A stretch of 51,485 nt of DNA from Tardiphaga sp. (GTDB lineage Bacteria > Pseudomonadota > Alphaproteobacteria > Rhizobiales > Xanthobacteraceae). Both the position numbers and the translations under genes were made by a program. This document shows positions 9,682 to 18,520 of the stretch, piece by piece. Position 1 is the first letter of the stretch; each line of letters starts with the position of its first letter. A model generated the notes under the pieces. The model did no database searches, was not told where the DNA came from, and worked only from the letters and a program-made list of their open reading frames with translations. The DNA is taken from NCBI RefSeq assembly GCF_028290495.1, contig NZ_JAQGJT010000059.1:1-51485 (forward strand), written 5' to 3'.

Positions 9682-10290
9682 CTATTTCATTTCCGAAAGC
9701 CGCGCCGCGTAGCGCGCCATCAGGTCGACTTCGAGATTGACCTCATGGCCGGCCTGCCAGTCGCCGACAGTCGTCACGGACAGCGTATGCGGGATGATCA
9801 GCACCGAAAACGTCACGTCATCGACGGTATTCACCGTCAGCGACGCACCATCCAGCGTCACCGAGCCCTTGGTGGCGATGAACCGAGCCAATTCGCGGCT
9901 GGTGCGCAGCGTGAAGCGCGCCATGTCCGGCAGGTTATCTCGCGCCAAAATGCTGGCGATGCCGTCGACATGGCCGGCGACGATGTGGCCGCCGAGTTCG
10001 TCGCCGATCTTCAGCGCGCGCTCCAAATTGAGGCGGGTTCCGACCTTCCAGTGCCGGGCGGTCGTCATGCCCAGCGTTTCCGCGCCGGCATCGACCTCGA
10101 ACCAGGTGCGATCGCCAGTCGTGCCGGAGCCGACCACCGTGAGACAGACGCCGTTGCAGGCGATCGAGGCGCCGTCGGCAATTCCCGTCTGGTCATAGCG
10201 GCACAGGATGCGCAGCCGGTGCAGCTGGCCCTGCGCCGTCGGCGTCAGGGTCTCGATTTCGCCGATGTCGGTGACAATGCCGGTAAACAT
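9682..10290 (-). CDS. ribE: Riboflavin synthase, alpha subunit
   Basis: Final step: dismutation of two 6,7-dimethyl-8-ribityllumazine molecules to riboflavin. 202 aa made of two related barrel repeats. The first has MFTGIVTDIGEIETL and SIACNGVCLTVV; the second has GHIVAGHVDGIA and SVTLDGASLTVNTVDD. The start codon follows the ribD stop codon with no gap (TAG then ATG), indicating translational coupling. No FMN riboswitch was seen anywhere in this cluster. Confidence 0.96.
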   Translation of the reverse strand: MFTGIVTDIGEIETLTPTAQGQLHRLRILCRYDQTGIADGASIACNGVCLTVVGSGTTGDRTWFEVDAGAETLGMTTARHWKVGTRLNLERALKIGDELGGHIVAGHVDGIASILARDNLPDMARFTLRTSRELARFIATKGSVTLDGASLTVNTVDDVTFSVLIIPHTLSVTTVGDWQAGHEVNLEVDLMARYAARLSEMK

Positions 10291-11445
10291 CTATGCACGC
10301 TCGTAAATGGTCAGGGTGTCGTTTTCGATCGCTTCGCTAGCACGGGCCTTGAGGCAGGGCGACCCGGTGATCACCGATAGCGGCAATGCGTCCAGCGCCG
10401 GGACGCCGCCCCCGCCGATGTCATTCGCACCGCGAAACAGCCAGACCTCGTCGACCAGATCGGCCGCCACGAACGACGCCGCGACCTTCGAGCCGCCCTC
10501 GACCAAAAGCCGCGTGATGCCCTTCTCCGCCAGCGTCTTCAGCACGGCGGACAGATCCAGCCCCGGCGGCGGCGAGGTCGTCACCGGCACGCGCAGCACA
10601 TGCCCGCCCGCCGCGCCGAGCTTCATCGCGGCAGGCGCTTCGGAGAGGCTGGAAGTCATCACCCACAAGGGATGGGCACGCGCCGAATGCACGAGCTTCG
10701 TGGTGCCCGGCAACCGCAGCGCGCGGTCGAGCACCACCCGCACCGGCGAGCGCGCCGCCATGCCGGGCAGCCGGCAGGTAAGTTCGGGGTCGTCCGAAAG
10801 CACCGTGCCGATGCCGACCAGCACGGCATCGCACTGCGCGCGCAATAGATGCACGCGCGACCGCACCATTTCGCCGGTCACCGCGACGGGCTTCCGCCCG
10901 GCAGCGCCGATCATGCCGTCCGGCGACACCGCGAGCTTAAGAACCACATGCGGGCGCTTGTCGCGGATGCGGCGGAAATGACCGGCGTGATCGTGTGCGG
11001 CATCTTCCGCACACAGCCCGACATCGACCTTGATGCCGACGGCGCGCAGGCGTGCATGGCCCTGCCCCGCGACTTCCGGATTGGGATCCTCGATGGCCGA
11101 CACCACCCGGGCGATGCCCGCTTTGATAATCGCGTCCGCGCAAGGCGGCGATTTGCCGACATGCGAGCACGGCTCCAGCGTGACATAGAGCGTAGCGCCG
11201 CGCGCGGCGTCGCCGGCCTGCGCCAGCGCCACCGGCTCGCCGTGCGGCCGGCCGCCGGGCTGAGTCCAGCCGCGGCCGACAACGACGCCGTCCTTGACGA
11301 TCACAGCGCCAACGGCGGGATTGGGCCAGGTACGACCCTGCCCGCGGCGGCCGAGCGTCAGCGCCAGTTGCATGAAGCGGCGGTCGGTCGCCTTCGCTTC
11401 AGCAGATTTTTCGGCATGCTGGTCTTCCAGGATGCGGAAGATCAT
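10291..11445 (-). CDS. ribD: Bifunctional diaminohydroxyphosphoribosylaminopyrimidine deaminase / 5-amino-6-(5-phosphoribosylamino)uracil reductase
   Basis: Second and third steps of riboflavin synthesis. 384 aa. The N-terminal deaminase (about 22-165) has the zinc site H68-G-E70 in [11 protein letters not shown] (HAE is more common) and C93/C102 in [16 protein letters not shown]. The C-terminal NADPH reductase domain begins near [14 protein letters not shown] and ends with [14 protein letters not shown]. The start codon overlaps the nrdR stop as ATGA (11442-11445), which fixes the start. Confidence 0.95.
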   Translation of the reverse strand: MIFRILEDQHAEKSAEAKATDRRFMQLALTLGRRGQGRTWPNPAVGAVIVKDGVVVGRGWTQPGGRPHGEPVALAQAGDAARGATLYVTLEPCSHVGKSPPCADAIIKAGIARVVSAIEDPNPEVAGQGHARLRAVGIKVDVGLCAEDAAHDHAGHFRRIRDKRPHVVLKLAVSPDGMIGAAGRKPVAVTGEMVRSRVHLLRAQCDAVLVGIGTVLSDDPELTCRLPGMAARSPVRVVLDRALRLPGTTKLVHSARAHPLWVMTSSLSEAPAAMKLGAAGGHVLRVPVTTSPPPGLDLSAVLKTLAEKGITRLLVEGGSKVAASFVAADLVDEVWLFRGANDIGGGGVPALDALPLSVITGSPCLKARASEAIENDTLTIYERA

Positions 11446-11924
11446 TTTCGCAACGGGATTGGCTTCGGGTCGTCTTCGCCGGACAGTTCGCCAAGCACCG
11501 CCTCGAAATCCTTGGCCTCGCGAAAATTGCGATACACCGAGGCAAAGCGGACATAAGCGACGTCGTCGAGCTGGCGCAGATGCTCCATCACGATCTCGCC
11601 GATTGTCTCCGAGGAAATCTCGGCCTCGCCGCCGCTTTCCAGCTCGCGCACGATCGCCGACACCATCTTTTCGACCCGCTCCGGATCGACGGGCCGCTTG
11701 CGCAGGGAGATCTGCAGCGAGCGCACCAGCTTGTCGCGATCGAACGGCACCCGGCGGCCGGCGCGCTTGATCACCGTCAATTCCCGCAACTGCACCCGCT
11801 CGAAGGTGGTGAAGCGGAAATTGCAGGTAATGCAGACACGCCGCCGTCGGATGACCGCGGAATCTTCCGTGGGACGCGAGTCCTTGACCTGCGTATCCAG
11901 GCTATTGCAGTTCGGACATCGCAT
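11442..11924 (-). CDS. nrdR: Transcriptional repressor NrdR
   Basis: Zinc-ribbon/ATP-cone repressor that senses ATP/dATP and controls ribonucleotide reductase genes. 160 aa from the ATG at 11924, which gives the invariant N-terminus [18 protein letters not shown]; the open frame extends upstream to 12140, but that is antisense-like sequence inside glyA. Zinc ligands are C3, C6, C31 and C34 ([13 protein letters not shown]). The ATP-cone begins at [18 protein letters not shown]. It lies 11 nt after glyA and overlaps ribD by 4 nt. Confidence 0.97.
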   Translation of the reverse strand: MRCPNCNSLDTQVKDSRPTEDSAVIRRRRVCITCNFRFTTFERVQLRELTVIKRAGRRVPFDRDKLVRSLQISLRKRPVDPERVEKMVSAIVRELESGGEAEISSETIGEIVMEHLRQLDDVAYVRFASVYRNFREAKDFEAVLGELSGEDDPKPIPLRK

Positions 11925-11935
11925 TCCAAAGACCC

Positions 11936-13249
11936 TTACTGATAGATCGGGAAACGGTCGGTCAGCGCTCTGACCCGCTCCTTGATGGCGGCCTCGACCA
12001 GCGGCGCGCTGCCGTCGCCGGACTGCGCCACCGCGCTCAGCACCTCGGCGATCATCTCGCCGGTCTGCTTGAACTCCGCGATGCCGAAGCCGCGCGTGGT
12101 CGCCGCAGGCGTGCCGAGACGGATGCCCGAAGTGATCCACGGCTTCTCGGGATCGTAGGGCACACCGTTCTTGTTGCAGGTGATGCCGGCGCGAACCAGC
12201 GCCTTCTCCGAAACGTTGCCCTTCAGGCCCTTCGGCCGGAGGTCGACGAGCATCAGATGATTGTCGGTGCCGCCCGAGACGATGTCGTAGCCCTGCGCGC
12301 GCAGCGTTTCGGCCAGCGCCTTGGCGTTCTCGACGACGTTCTTGGCGTAGACCTTGAAGTCGGGCTGCAGTGCTTCCTTGAACGCCACCGCCTTGGCGGC
12401 GATGACATGCATCAGCGGGCCACCCTGCAGGCCGGGGAAGATCGCCGAGTTCAGCTTCTTGGCGAGCGCCTCGTCATTGGTGAGGATCAGGCCGCCACGC
12501 GGGCCGCGCAGCGACTTGTGCGTCGTGGTGGTGGTAACGTGGGCGTACGGCACCGGCGAAGCATGCTGACCACCGGCGACGAGGCCGGCGAAATGCGCCA
12601 TGTCGACCAGCAGGTAGGCGCCGACGCTGTCGGCGATCTCGCGGAAGCGCTTGAAGTCCCAGGCGCGTGAATAGGCGGAGCCGCCGGCGATGATCAGCTT
12701 CGGCTTCACTTCCTCGGCCTGCTTGGCCAGCGCGTCCATGTCGATCAACTGGTCGTCCTGGCGCACAGTATAGTGCGCCGGCTTGAACCACTTGCCGGAC
12801 ATGTTGACCGGCGAACCGTGGGTGAGATGGCCGCCGGCGGCCAGATCGAGGCCCATGAAGGTGTCGCCGGGCTGCAGCAGCGCCAGGAACACCGCCTGGT
12901 TCATCTGGCTGCCGGAATTCGGCTGCACGTTGGCGAAGGCAGCGCCGAACAACTTCTTGGCGCGCTCGATCGCCAAATTCTCAGCGATATCGACGAATTC
13001 GCAGCCGCCGTAATAGCGCGCGCCAGGATAGCCCTCGGCGTATTTGTTGGTCATCACCGAGCCCTGCGCTTCCATCACGGCGCGGCTGACGATGTTCTCC
13101 GAGGCAATCAGTTCGATCTCGTGACGCTGCCGGCCGAGTTCGCCCTGGATCGCGGCGGCGATCTCCGGATCGGACTCAGCGAGCGGAGCAGTGAAGAACG
13201 AGTCGGGCGCGGAAGCGGTCTTTGCGCTGGAATTGGCCGGGGACGTCAT
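11936..13249 (-). CDS. glyA: Serine hydroxymethyltransferase
   Basis: PLP enzyme converting serine and tetrahydrofolate to glycine and 5,10-methylene-THF. 437 aa from the ATG at 13249 ([10 protein letters not shown]...). The frame is open to 13375, but the residues upstream are not family-like. PLP-binding Lys is at about 245 in [28 protein letters not shown] (215-227) supplies D216 and H219. It heads the run glyA-nrdR-ribD-ribE-ribH-nusB-thiL. The 245 nt upstream contain a short palindrome near 13324 but no riboswitch that I recognise. Confidence 0.96.
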   Translation of the reverse strand: MTSPANSSAKTASAPDSFFTAPLAESDPEIAAAIQGELGRQRHEIELIASENIVSRAVMEAQGSVMTNKYAEGYPGARYYGGCEFVDIAENLAIERAKKLFGAAFANVQPNSGSQMNQAVFLALLQPGDTFMGLDLAAGGHLTHGSPVNMSGKWFKPAHYTVRQDDQLIDMDALAKQAEEVKPKLIIAGGSAYSRAWDFKRFREIADSVGAYLLVDMAHFAGLVAGGQHASPVPYAHVTTTTTHKSLRGPRGGLILTNDEALAKKLNSAIFPGLQGGPLMHVIAAKAVAFKEALQPDFKVYAKNVVENAKALAETLRAQGYDIVSGGTDNHLMLVDLRPKGLKGNVSEKALVRAGITCNKNGVPYDPEKPWITSGIRLGTPAATTRGFGIAEFKQTGEMIAEVLSAVAQSGDGSAPLVEAAIKERVRALTDRFPIYQ

Positions 13250-13494
13250 GGTGGCAATATCTCCACCGCCGCAGCCTGTTGCAGGGTGCGGGCGGTCACG
13301 GGTGGCGATCATAAGCGGCGCGCGCCAGATACCACATCTGGCCCGTTTGGCCAAGGTTTTGAGCCTAAAGGGCAATATTCAGGCAGCTGGAATGGTGCAA
13401 TAGGGCAGATGCCACGCCTCAGGCGCGGTGCGGCATGTTCATGCCGCGCCGCAACCTGCTTTTGTCGCCCTCGCTTGCGATACCGCCGTCGGAA

Positions 13495-13734
13495 TCAGCG
13501 CCCGGCAGGGGCCGAGATCGCCTCGCCCTCAAAACGGCCGTCATAGCCGCCGCCGTAGGACGGACCGCGGTTGAAGCCCCATTGATTGAGCGATTCGCGT
13601 GAATCGGCGGTAGTGCCGGTGTTCTGTTGCGGCGCCGGATTGCGCACATGGTGGCGTTGCGCCGCACTGGCGGCCGTCGCGAAGGACAGCAGGATCAAGG
13701 CCGAACCGGCCGCAGCCAAAATGATCTTCTTCAT
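13495..13734 (-). CDS. Small secreted protein of unknown function
   Basis: 79 aa. From the ATG at 13734 the protein opens with a clear signal peptide, MKKIILAAAGSALILLSFA, cleaved after TAASA at about residue 24. The mature part is short, polar and Gly/Asn/Arg-rich (QRHHVRNPAPQQNTG, then NQWGFNRGPSYGGGYDGRF). The open frame extends upstream to 13830, but the signal peptide fixes the start. I recognise no family; it looks like the small periplasmic or surface proteins common in Bradyrhizobium. It lies between glyA and lpdA and is separated from lpdA by a terminator. Confidence 0.65.
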   Translation of the reverse strand: MKKIILAAAGSALILLSFATAASAAQRHHVRNPAPQQNTGTTADSRESLNQWGFNRGPSYGGGYDGRFEGEAISAPAGR

Positions 13735-13840
13735 GACTTTCTCCGATGATCGTCGGCGCATTCGCGTCGGCCGTTTAACGCCAACCGCCGCGCATGCAGC
13801 CGTTGGTCGGACCATCAGATAAAGCTGCATCAGAAAAAGT

Positions 13841-13874
13841 TTAGCTCGCCTGCTATCACAAGCAGGCGAGCTAA
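13841..13874. terminator. Terminator after the pdh-lpd operon
   Basis: Perfect 13-bp inverted repeat TTAGCTCGCCTGC (13841-13853) / GCAGGCGAGCTAA (13862-13874) with an 8-nt loop. On the minus strand it is followed by ACTTTTTCTG, a U-rich tail. It lies 25 nt downstream of the lpdA stop codon. Confidence 0.9.
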
Positions 13875-13899
13875 TTTGTTAGCCCGAGATGGCCTCTGG

Positions 13900-15318
13900 C
13901 TACATATTCAGCACCTGGCCATAGGCATCCAGCACGGCTTCCTTCATCGTCTCCGAGATGGTCGGATGCGGGAAGATGGTGTGGAACAGTTCCTCTTCCG
14001 TGGTCTCGAGATTCATCGCGACGACAAACCCCTGAATCAGTTCGGTGACTTCGGCCCCGACCAGATGCGCGCCGAGCAATTGCCCGGTCTTCTTGTCGAA
14101 CACCACCTTGCACATGCCCTGATCCTCGCCCATCGCGATCGCCTTGCCGTTCGCGGTGAACGGGAAACGGCCGACGCGGATTTCGCGGCCGCTCTCCTTG
14201 GCCTTGGCTTCGGTGAGACCGACGGAGGCCACCTGCGGATGGCAATAGGTGCAGCCGGGAATGAGAAGCTTGTCCATCGGATGCGGGCTCATGCCCTTGA
14301 TCTTCTCGACGCAGATCACACCTTCATGCTCGGCCTTGTGCGCCAGCATCGGGGGGCCGGCAACGTCACCGATGGCGTAGATGCCGGGCACGTTGGTGCG
14401 GCCGTAAGCGTCGATCACGATGCAGCCGCGCTCGGTCTTGACGCCGAGCTTCTCGAGACCAAAGCCTTCGATGTTGCCCACCACACCGACCGCGGAAATC
14501 ACGCGGTCGAATTCCTGGGTCACCGGCTTCTTGCCGTCATCGATGGTGGCGACAACGCTGTCGGCCTTCTTGTCGAGCTTCGTCACCTTGGTGTTGGCGA
14601 GGATCTTGATGCCCTGCTTCTCGAACTGTTTTCGCGCGAACGCTGCGATCTCGGCGTCCTCGACCGGCAGGATCTGCGGCAGCACCTCGACCACCGTGAC
14701 CTCGGCGCCCATTGTCCGGTAGAACGATGCGAACTCGATGCCGATGGCGCCGGAGCCGACCACCAGCAGCGACTTCGGCATCTTGTCCGGATTCATCGCC
14801 TCGAAATAGGTCCAGACCAGCTTCTTGTCGGGCTCGAGGCCCGGCAGCGCGCGCGGCCGTGCGCCGGTGGCGACGATGATGTGCTTGGCGGTATAGGCGC
14901 CCTCGCCCAGCGCGCCCTTGGGCGCGGCGGCATCCGTCTTCGCCACCGTGAACTTGCCAGCGGCCTCCAGCGTCGCCTCACCCCAGATGATGGCGATCTT
15001 GTTCTTGTTCATCAGATATTCGACGCCGCCATTGAGACGCTTCACGACGCCGCGCGAGCGGGCGATCACTGCCTTGATATCAAATGAGATGTTGTCTGCG
15101 GACAGGCCGTAGTCCTTGGCGTGCTGCATGTAGTGGTAGATCTCGGCCGAGCGCAGCAGCGCCTTGGTCGGAATGCAGCCCCAGTTGTTGCAGATACCGC
15201 CGAGATAGGCCTTCTCGACGATCGCCGTCTTGAAGCCGAGCTGCGCGGCACGGATCGCGGTCACGTATCCGCCGGGACCGGAACCGATCACGACGACGTC
15301 GAAGGATGTATCAGCCAT
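13900..15318 (-). CDS. lpdA: Dihydrolipoyl dehydrogenase (E3)
   Basis: FAD/NAD disulfide oxidoreductase that reoxidises dihydrolipoyl groups of the pyruvate dehydrogenase complex. 472 aa. FAD-binding VIGSGPGGYVTAIRAAQLG (10-28), redox-active C43/C48 in GGICNNWGCIPTKALL, NAD-binding LVVGSGAIGIEFASF, the second FAD motif GIYAIGDVAGPPMLAHKA, and the catalytic H451/E456 pair in HPTISETM. Last gene of the pdhA-pdhB-pdhC-lpdA operon; a palindromic repeat fills the gap from pdhC. Confidence 0.97.
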   Translation of the reverse strand: MADTSFDVVVIGSGPGGYVTAIRAAQLGFKTAIVEKAYLGGICNNWGCIPTKALLRSAEIYHYMQHAKDYGLSADNISFDIKAVIARSRGVVKRLNGGVEYLMNKNKIAIIWGEATLEAAGKFTVAKTDAAAPKGALGEGAYTAKHIIVATGARPRALPGLEPDKKLVWTYFEAMNPDKMPKSLLVVGSGAIGIEFASFYRTMGAEVTVVEVLPQILPVEDAEIAAFARKQFEKQGIKILANTKVTKLDKKADSVVATIDDGKKPVTQEFDRVISAVGVVGNIEGFGLEKLGVKTERGCIVIDAYGRTNVPGIYAIGDVAGPPMLAHKAEHEGVICVEKIKGMSPHPMDKLLIPGCTYCHPQVASVGLTEAKAKESGREIRVGRFPFTANGKAIAMGEDQGMCKVVFDKKTGQLLGAHLVGAEVTELIQGFVVAMNLETTEEELFHTIFPHPTISETMKEAVLDAYGQVLNM

Positions 15319-15364
15319 GGGTATTTGCCTGTTTGTCGTTAGGTAATCGCACTGCTGTTTCAGC

Positions 15365-15452
15365 CGTCATTGCGAGGATCGAAGCGACGAAGCAATCCAG
15401 GAGGCCATGCACGCAAGGAAGACTGGATTGCTTCGCTGCGCTCGCAATGACG
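15365..15452. repeat. Palindromic intergenic repeat (GTCATTGCGAG family)
   Basis: Two long arms in inverted orientation. The left arm has GTCATTGCGAG and GAAGCAATCCAG (15366-15400). The right arm (15423-15451) is their reverse complement, CTGGATTGCTTC and CTCGCAATGAC. About 22 nt separate the arms. I recall this sequence type as a frequent dispersed element in Bradyrhizobium-group genomes. It lies between pdhC and lpdA inside one operon, so it is transcribed and should fold into a long hairpin that could alter stability of the two parts of the message. Confidence 0.85.
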
Positions 15453-15471
15453 GTGGAGACGCCGGAGCGCA

Positions 15472-16803
15472 TCACACCACCATCATGACCGGATTTTCAA
15501 TCAGCATACGGAATGCGCTGACAAGCTCTGCGCCGAGCGCACCGTCAACGGCGCGATGGTCGCAGGACATCGTCACGCTCATGACATTGGCGATCTCGAT
15601 CTTGCCGTTCTTCACGACGGCGCGCTGTTCGCCGGCACCGACCGCGAGGATGGTCGACTGCGGCGGATTGATCACCGCGGTGAAGTCCTTGATGCCATAC
15701 ATACCGAGGTTCGACACCGATGACGTGCCGCCCTGATATTCTTCGGGCTTCAGCTTGCGGGCGCGCGCGCGCGCCGCGAGGTCTTTCATCTCTGCCGAAA
15801 TCGCGGACACCGTCTTGATGTGCGCGTTGCGAATAACCGGCGTGATGAGCCCGCTCGGGACCGAGACTGCGACACTGACATCCGACACCTTGTGCTTCAG
15901 CATCGCACCATCGGTCCAGGTCACGTTGGCATCTGGCACGCGCTGAAGCGCGACAGCCAGCGCCTTGATGACGAAGTCGTTGACCGAGAGCTTGTAGGCA
16001 GGCTTGCCTTCCTTGTTCTTCGGCGCCGATGCGTTGATCTCTTCACGCGCGACGAGAAGCTTGTCGATGTTGCAATCCACCGTGAGGAAGAAGTGCGGAA
16101 TGTCGCGCGCTGATGTGGTGAGGCGCTGCGCGATGGTTTTGCGCATGCCGTCATGCGGGATGACCTCGTAGTCAGCTTCCTTGTAGAGCGCGCGGATCTG
16201 CTGATCGCTGGGCCCGGCTGGTGCGGATGGCGATGCCGCAAGCGCCTTCAGGCCGACGCCGGACTTCGCCGTTTCGACATCCTTGGCGATGACGCGGCCA
16301 TGCGGGCCGGAGCCGTTGATGCGGCCGATCTCGATGCCGGCGTCCTTGGCGAGACGCTTGGCCAACGGCGATGCGAATACACGGGCACCATTGCTGGCAG
16401 GCGCGGCGGGGGCCGGCGCTGCAACGGGTGCTGGCGTCTTCGCGGCAGTTGCGGCCGGCGCTGCAGCAGCCTTCGGCGCTTCCTTGGTAACTTCCCTGGG
16501 CGCTTCAGCAGCAGCCGGCTTCGGCTTATCAGCCGCTGCCCCTGCCGCCTTCACATCCTCGCCGTCGCCGGCAAGCACCGCGATGATGGCGTTGACCGCA
16601 ACGTCCTGGGTGCCTTCCGGCACCAGGATTTTGGCGATCGTGCCCTCATCGACGGCCTCGACTTCCATCGTCGCCTTGTCAGTCTCGATCTCGGCGATCA
16701 CGTCGCCGGACTTGACCTTGTCGCCCTCTTTCTTGAGCCACTTGGCAAGGTTGCCTTTTTCCATCGTAGGCGACAGCGCGGGCATCAGAATGTTGATTGG
16801 CAT
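15472..16803 (-). CDS. pdhC: Dihydrolipoamide acetyltransferase (E2) of pyruvate dehydrogenase
   Basis: Core of the pyruvate dehydrogenase complex, transferring acetyl groups to CoA. 443 aa. One N-terminal lipoyl domain with lipoylated Lys at about 43 ([12 protein letters not shown]), a long Ala/Pro-rich linker, a peripheral-subunit-binding domain (ARVFASPLAKRLAKDAG, about 145-180), then the catalytic domain ending in CDHRAVDG (H416, D420). The first 20 residues are nearly the same as those of PdhB. Confidence 0.97.
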   Translation of the reverse strand: MPINILMPALSPTMEKGNLAKWLKKEGDKVKSGDVIAEIETDKATMEVEAVDEGTIAKILVPEGTQDVAVNAIIAVLAGDGEDVKAAGAAADKPKPAAAEAPREVTKEAPKAAAAPAATAAKTPAPVAAPAPAAPASNGARVFASPLAKRLAKDAGIEIGRINGSGPHGRVIAKDVETAKSGVGLKALAASPSAPAGPSDQQIRALYKEADYEVIPHDGMRKTIAQRLTTSARDIPHFFLTVDCNIDKLLVAREEINASAPKNKEGKPAYKLSVNDFVIKALAVALQRVPDANVTWTDGAMLKHKVSDVSVAVSVPSGLITPVIRNAHIKTVSAISAEMKDLAARARARKLKPEEYQGGTSSVSNLGMYGIKDFTAVINPPQSTILAVGAGEQRAVVKNGKIEIANVMSVTMSCDHRAVDGALGAELVSAFRMLIENPVMMVV

Positions 16804-16805
16804 TG

Positions 16806-17111
16806 TCAGTGACCTTGTTGCGACCGCGGCGTGGTGTTGCCCACGTCGGTCGGGCGCGCGATTTCGGCTTCAAACATTTCGACGATGCGGTTCAGCGCCT
16901 CGTCTTCGGAATATTCGCTATCGCGCGCATAAGCGCGCGCGGCATGGCGGGCGATGTCGACTAGCAGCATGCCCCACATATCGGGCTCCTCGAACGCGCG
17001 GGTGAACGCGATCGACAACCCGCCGTCGAGCACGAAGGCGCGCAGCACCTCGGTGGCGTCGTCGCGACCCATCACATCCGGCGGCAGTGGCTGTTCCTTC
17101 GGCCCGGCCAT
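16806..17111 (-). CDS. Small conserved protein inside the pdh operon (DUF5076-like)
   Basis: 101 aa, acidic, with no signal peptide or membrane helix. It sits between pdhB (4 nt upstream) and pdhC (2 nt downstream), so it is certainly co-translated with the complex. The core LRAFVLDGGLSIAFTRAFEE, then DMWGMLLVDIARHAARAYA, then ALNRIVEMFEAE, suggests a compact alpha/beta fold. I believe it belongs to the DUF5076 family found in this position in Rhizobiales; the assignment is from memory. A role in assembly or regulation of pyruvate dehydrogenase is suggested by position only. Confidence 0.8.
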   Translation of the reverse strand: MAGPKEQPLPPDVMGRDDATEVLRAFVLDGGLSIAFTRAFEEPDMWGMLLVDIARHAARAYARDSEYSEDEALNRIVEMFEAEIARPTDVGNTTPRSQQGH

Positions 17112-17115
17112 CAGA

Positions 17116-18489
17116 TCACCGATAGCAAACGGCTTTGGCGGCCGCGACCACGTCGGCCACCGAAGGCAGCGCCAGCTTTTCGAGATTGGCGGCGTAAGGC
17201 ATCGGCACGTCCTTGCCGGACACCCGGCCGACCGGCGCGTCGAGATAGTCGAACGCCTGCTCCATGATGCGGGCGGCGACTTCGGCGCCGACGCCGGACT
17301 GCTGCCAGCCTTCTTCCACCGTGACCGCGCGGCCGGTCTTCTTGACCGAGGCGATGATGGTCTCGGTGTCCAGCGGACGCAACGTGCGCAGGTCGATGAC
17401 CTCAGCCTCGATGCCCTCTTTCGCCAGTTCCTCGGCAGCCTTCAGCGCGTAGTTCATGCCGTTCGACCACGACACCAGCGTGACGTCCTTGCCGGTGCGG
17501 GCGACCTTGGCCTTGCCGATCGGCACGATGTAGTCGTCGAGCTTCGGCACTTCGCCGGTGTGCCCGTAGAGCATTTCGTTCTCGAGGAAGATGACCGGAT
17601 TGGGATCGCGGATCGCGGCCTTAAGCAGGCCCTTGTAGTCCGCGGCGGAATGCGGCGCGACGACCTTGAGGCCAGGGATCTGCGAGTACCAGGCCGAATA
17701 GTCCTGGCTGTGCTGCGCGCCGACGCGGGCGGCAGCGCCGTTCGGGCCGCGGAACACGATCTGACAGGTCATCTGGCCGCCCGACATGTACAACGTCTTG
17801 GCGGCAGAGTTGATGATCTGGTCGATCGCCTGCATGGCGAAATTGAAGGTCATGAACTCGACGATCGGCTTCAGCCCGGACATCGCCGCACCGACGCCGA
17901 CACCGGCAAAGCCGTGCTCGGTGATCGGGGTGTCGATGACGCGGCGCGCGCCGAATTCCTGCAGCAGGCCCTGGGTCACCTTGTAGGCGCCCTGATATTC
18001 CGCGACTTCCTCACCCATGATGAAGACGTCTTCATCGCGGCGCATTTCTTCGGCCATCGCGTCGCGCAAGGCTTCGCGGATGGTCATGGTCACCATCTCG
18101 GTGCCCTCCGGAATTTCCGGGTCGAGCTCGACGGCTTTCACCGGCGCGACAGGCGCGGTGTCGACAGACTTGGCTTCAGCAACGGGGGCTGAAGATTCCG
18201 CGGCCTTCTCGTGCCTGGCCGGCGTCGGCTCAGCGGAGGCATCCTCGCCATCGGCCAGAATGGTGGCGATCGGCGTGTTCACCGCAACGTCGTTGGTGCC
18301 TTCAGCGACCAGGATCTTGCCGAGGGTGCCCTCGTCGGTCGCTTCGACTTCCATCGTGGCTTTATCGGTCTCGATCTCGGCGATCACGTCGCCGGACTTG
18401 ATGACATCGCCTTCCTTCTTCAGCCACTTGGAGAGGTTGCCCTTCTCCATGGTCGGGGACAGCGCGGGCATCAGCACTTGAATGGCCAT
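17116..18489 (-). CDS. pdhB: Pyruvate dehydrogenase E1 component, beta subunit, with N-terminal lipoyl domain
   Basis: 457 aa, longer than a plain E1-beta because it starts with a full lipoyl domain (1-80, lipoyl Lys about 43 in [12 protein letters not shown]) and an Ala/Glu linker. The transketolase-like E1-beta region follows from about 135 ([16 protein letters not shown], then [18 protein letters not shown], then [20 protein letters not shown]), ending in the C-terminal transketolase domain. Lipoyl-E1-beta fusions are known in several alphaproteobacteria. The start is 31 nt after the pdhA stop. Confidence 0.97.
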   Translation of the reverse strand: MAIQVLMPALSPTMEKGNLSKWLKKEGDVIKSGDVIAEIETDKATMEVEATDEGTLGKILVAEGTNDVAVNTPIATILADGEDASAEPTPARHEKAAESSAPVAEAKSVDTAPVAPVKAVELDPEIPEGTEMVTMTIREALRDAMAEEMRRDEDVFIMGEEVAEYQGAYKVTQGLLQEFGARRVIDTPITEHGFAGVGVGAAMSGLKPIVEFMTFNFAMQAIDQIINSAAKTLYMSGGQMTCQIVFRGPNGAAARVGAQHSQDYSAWYSQIPGLKVVAPHSAADYKGLLKAAIRDPNPVIFLENEMLYGHTGEVPKLDDYIVPIGKAKVARTGKDVTLVSWSNGMNYALKAAEELAKEGIEAEVIDLRTLRPLDTETIIASVKKTGRAVTVEEGWQQSGVGAEVAARIMEQAFDYLDAPVGRVSGKDVPMPYAANLEKLALPSVADVVAAAKAVCYR

Positions 18490-18520
18490 AGTAACTCCAG
18501 GTCGACTTTAAGCTGCGCGC

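Noticed and set aside
9600..11450. FMN riboswitch for the rib genes
   Set aside because: The rib genes are internal to a tightly packed operon headed by glyA, and no RFN-type element was found.
13250..13494. Possible glycine or SAM riboswitch before glyA
   Set aside because: No recognisable aptamer core; only a short palindrome (CCAGATACCACATCTGG) is visible.
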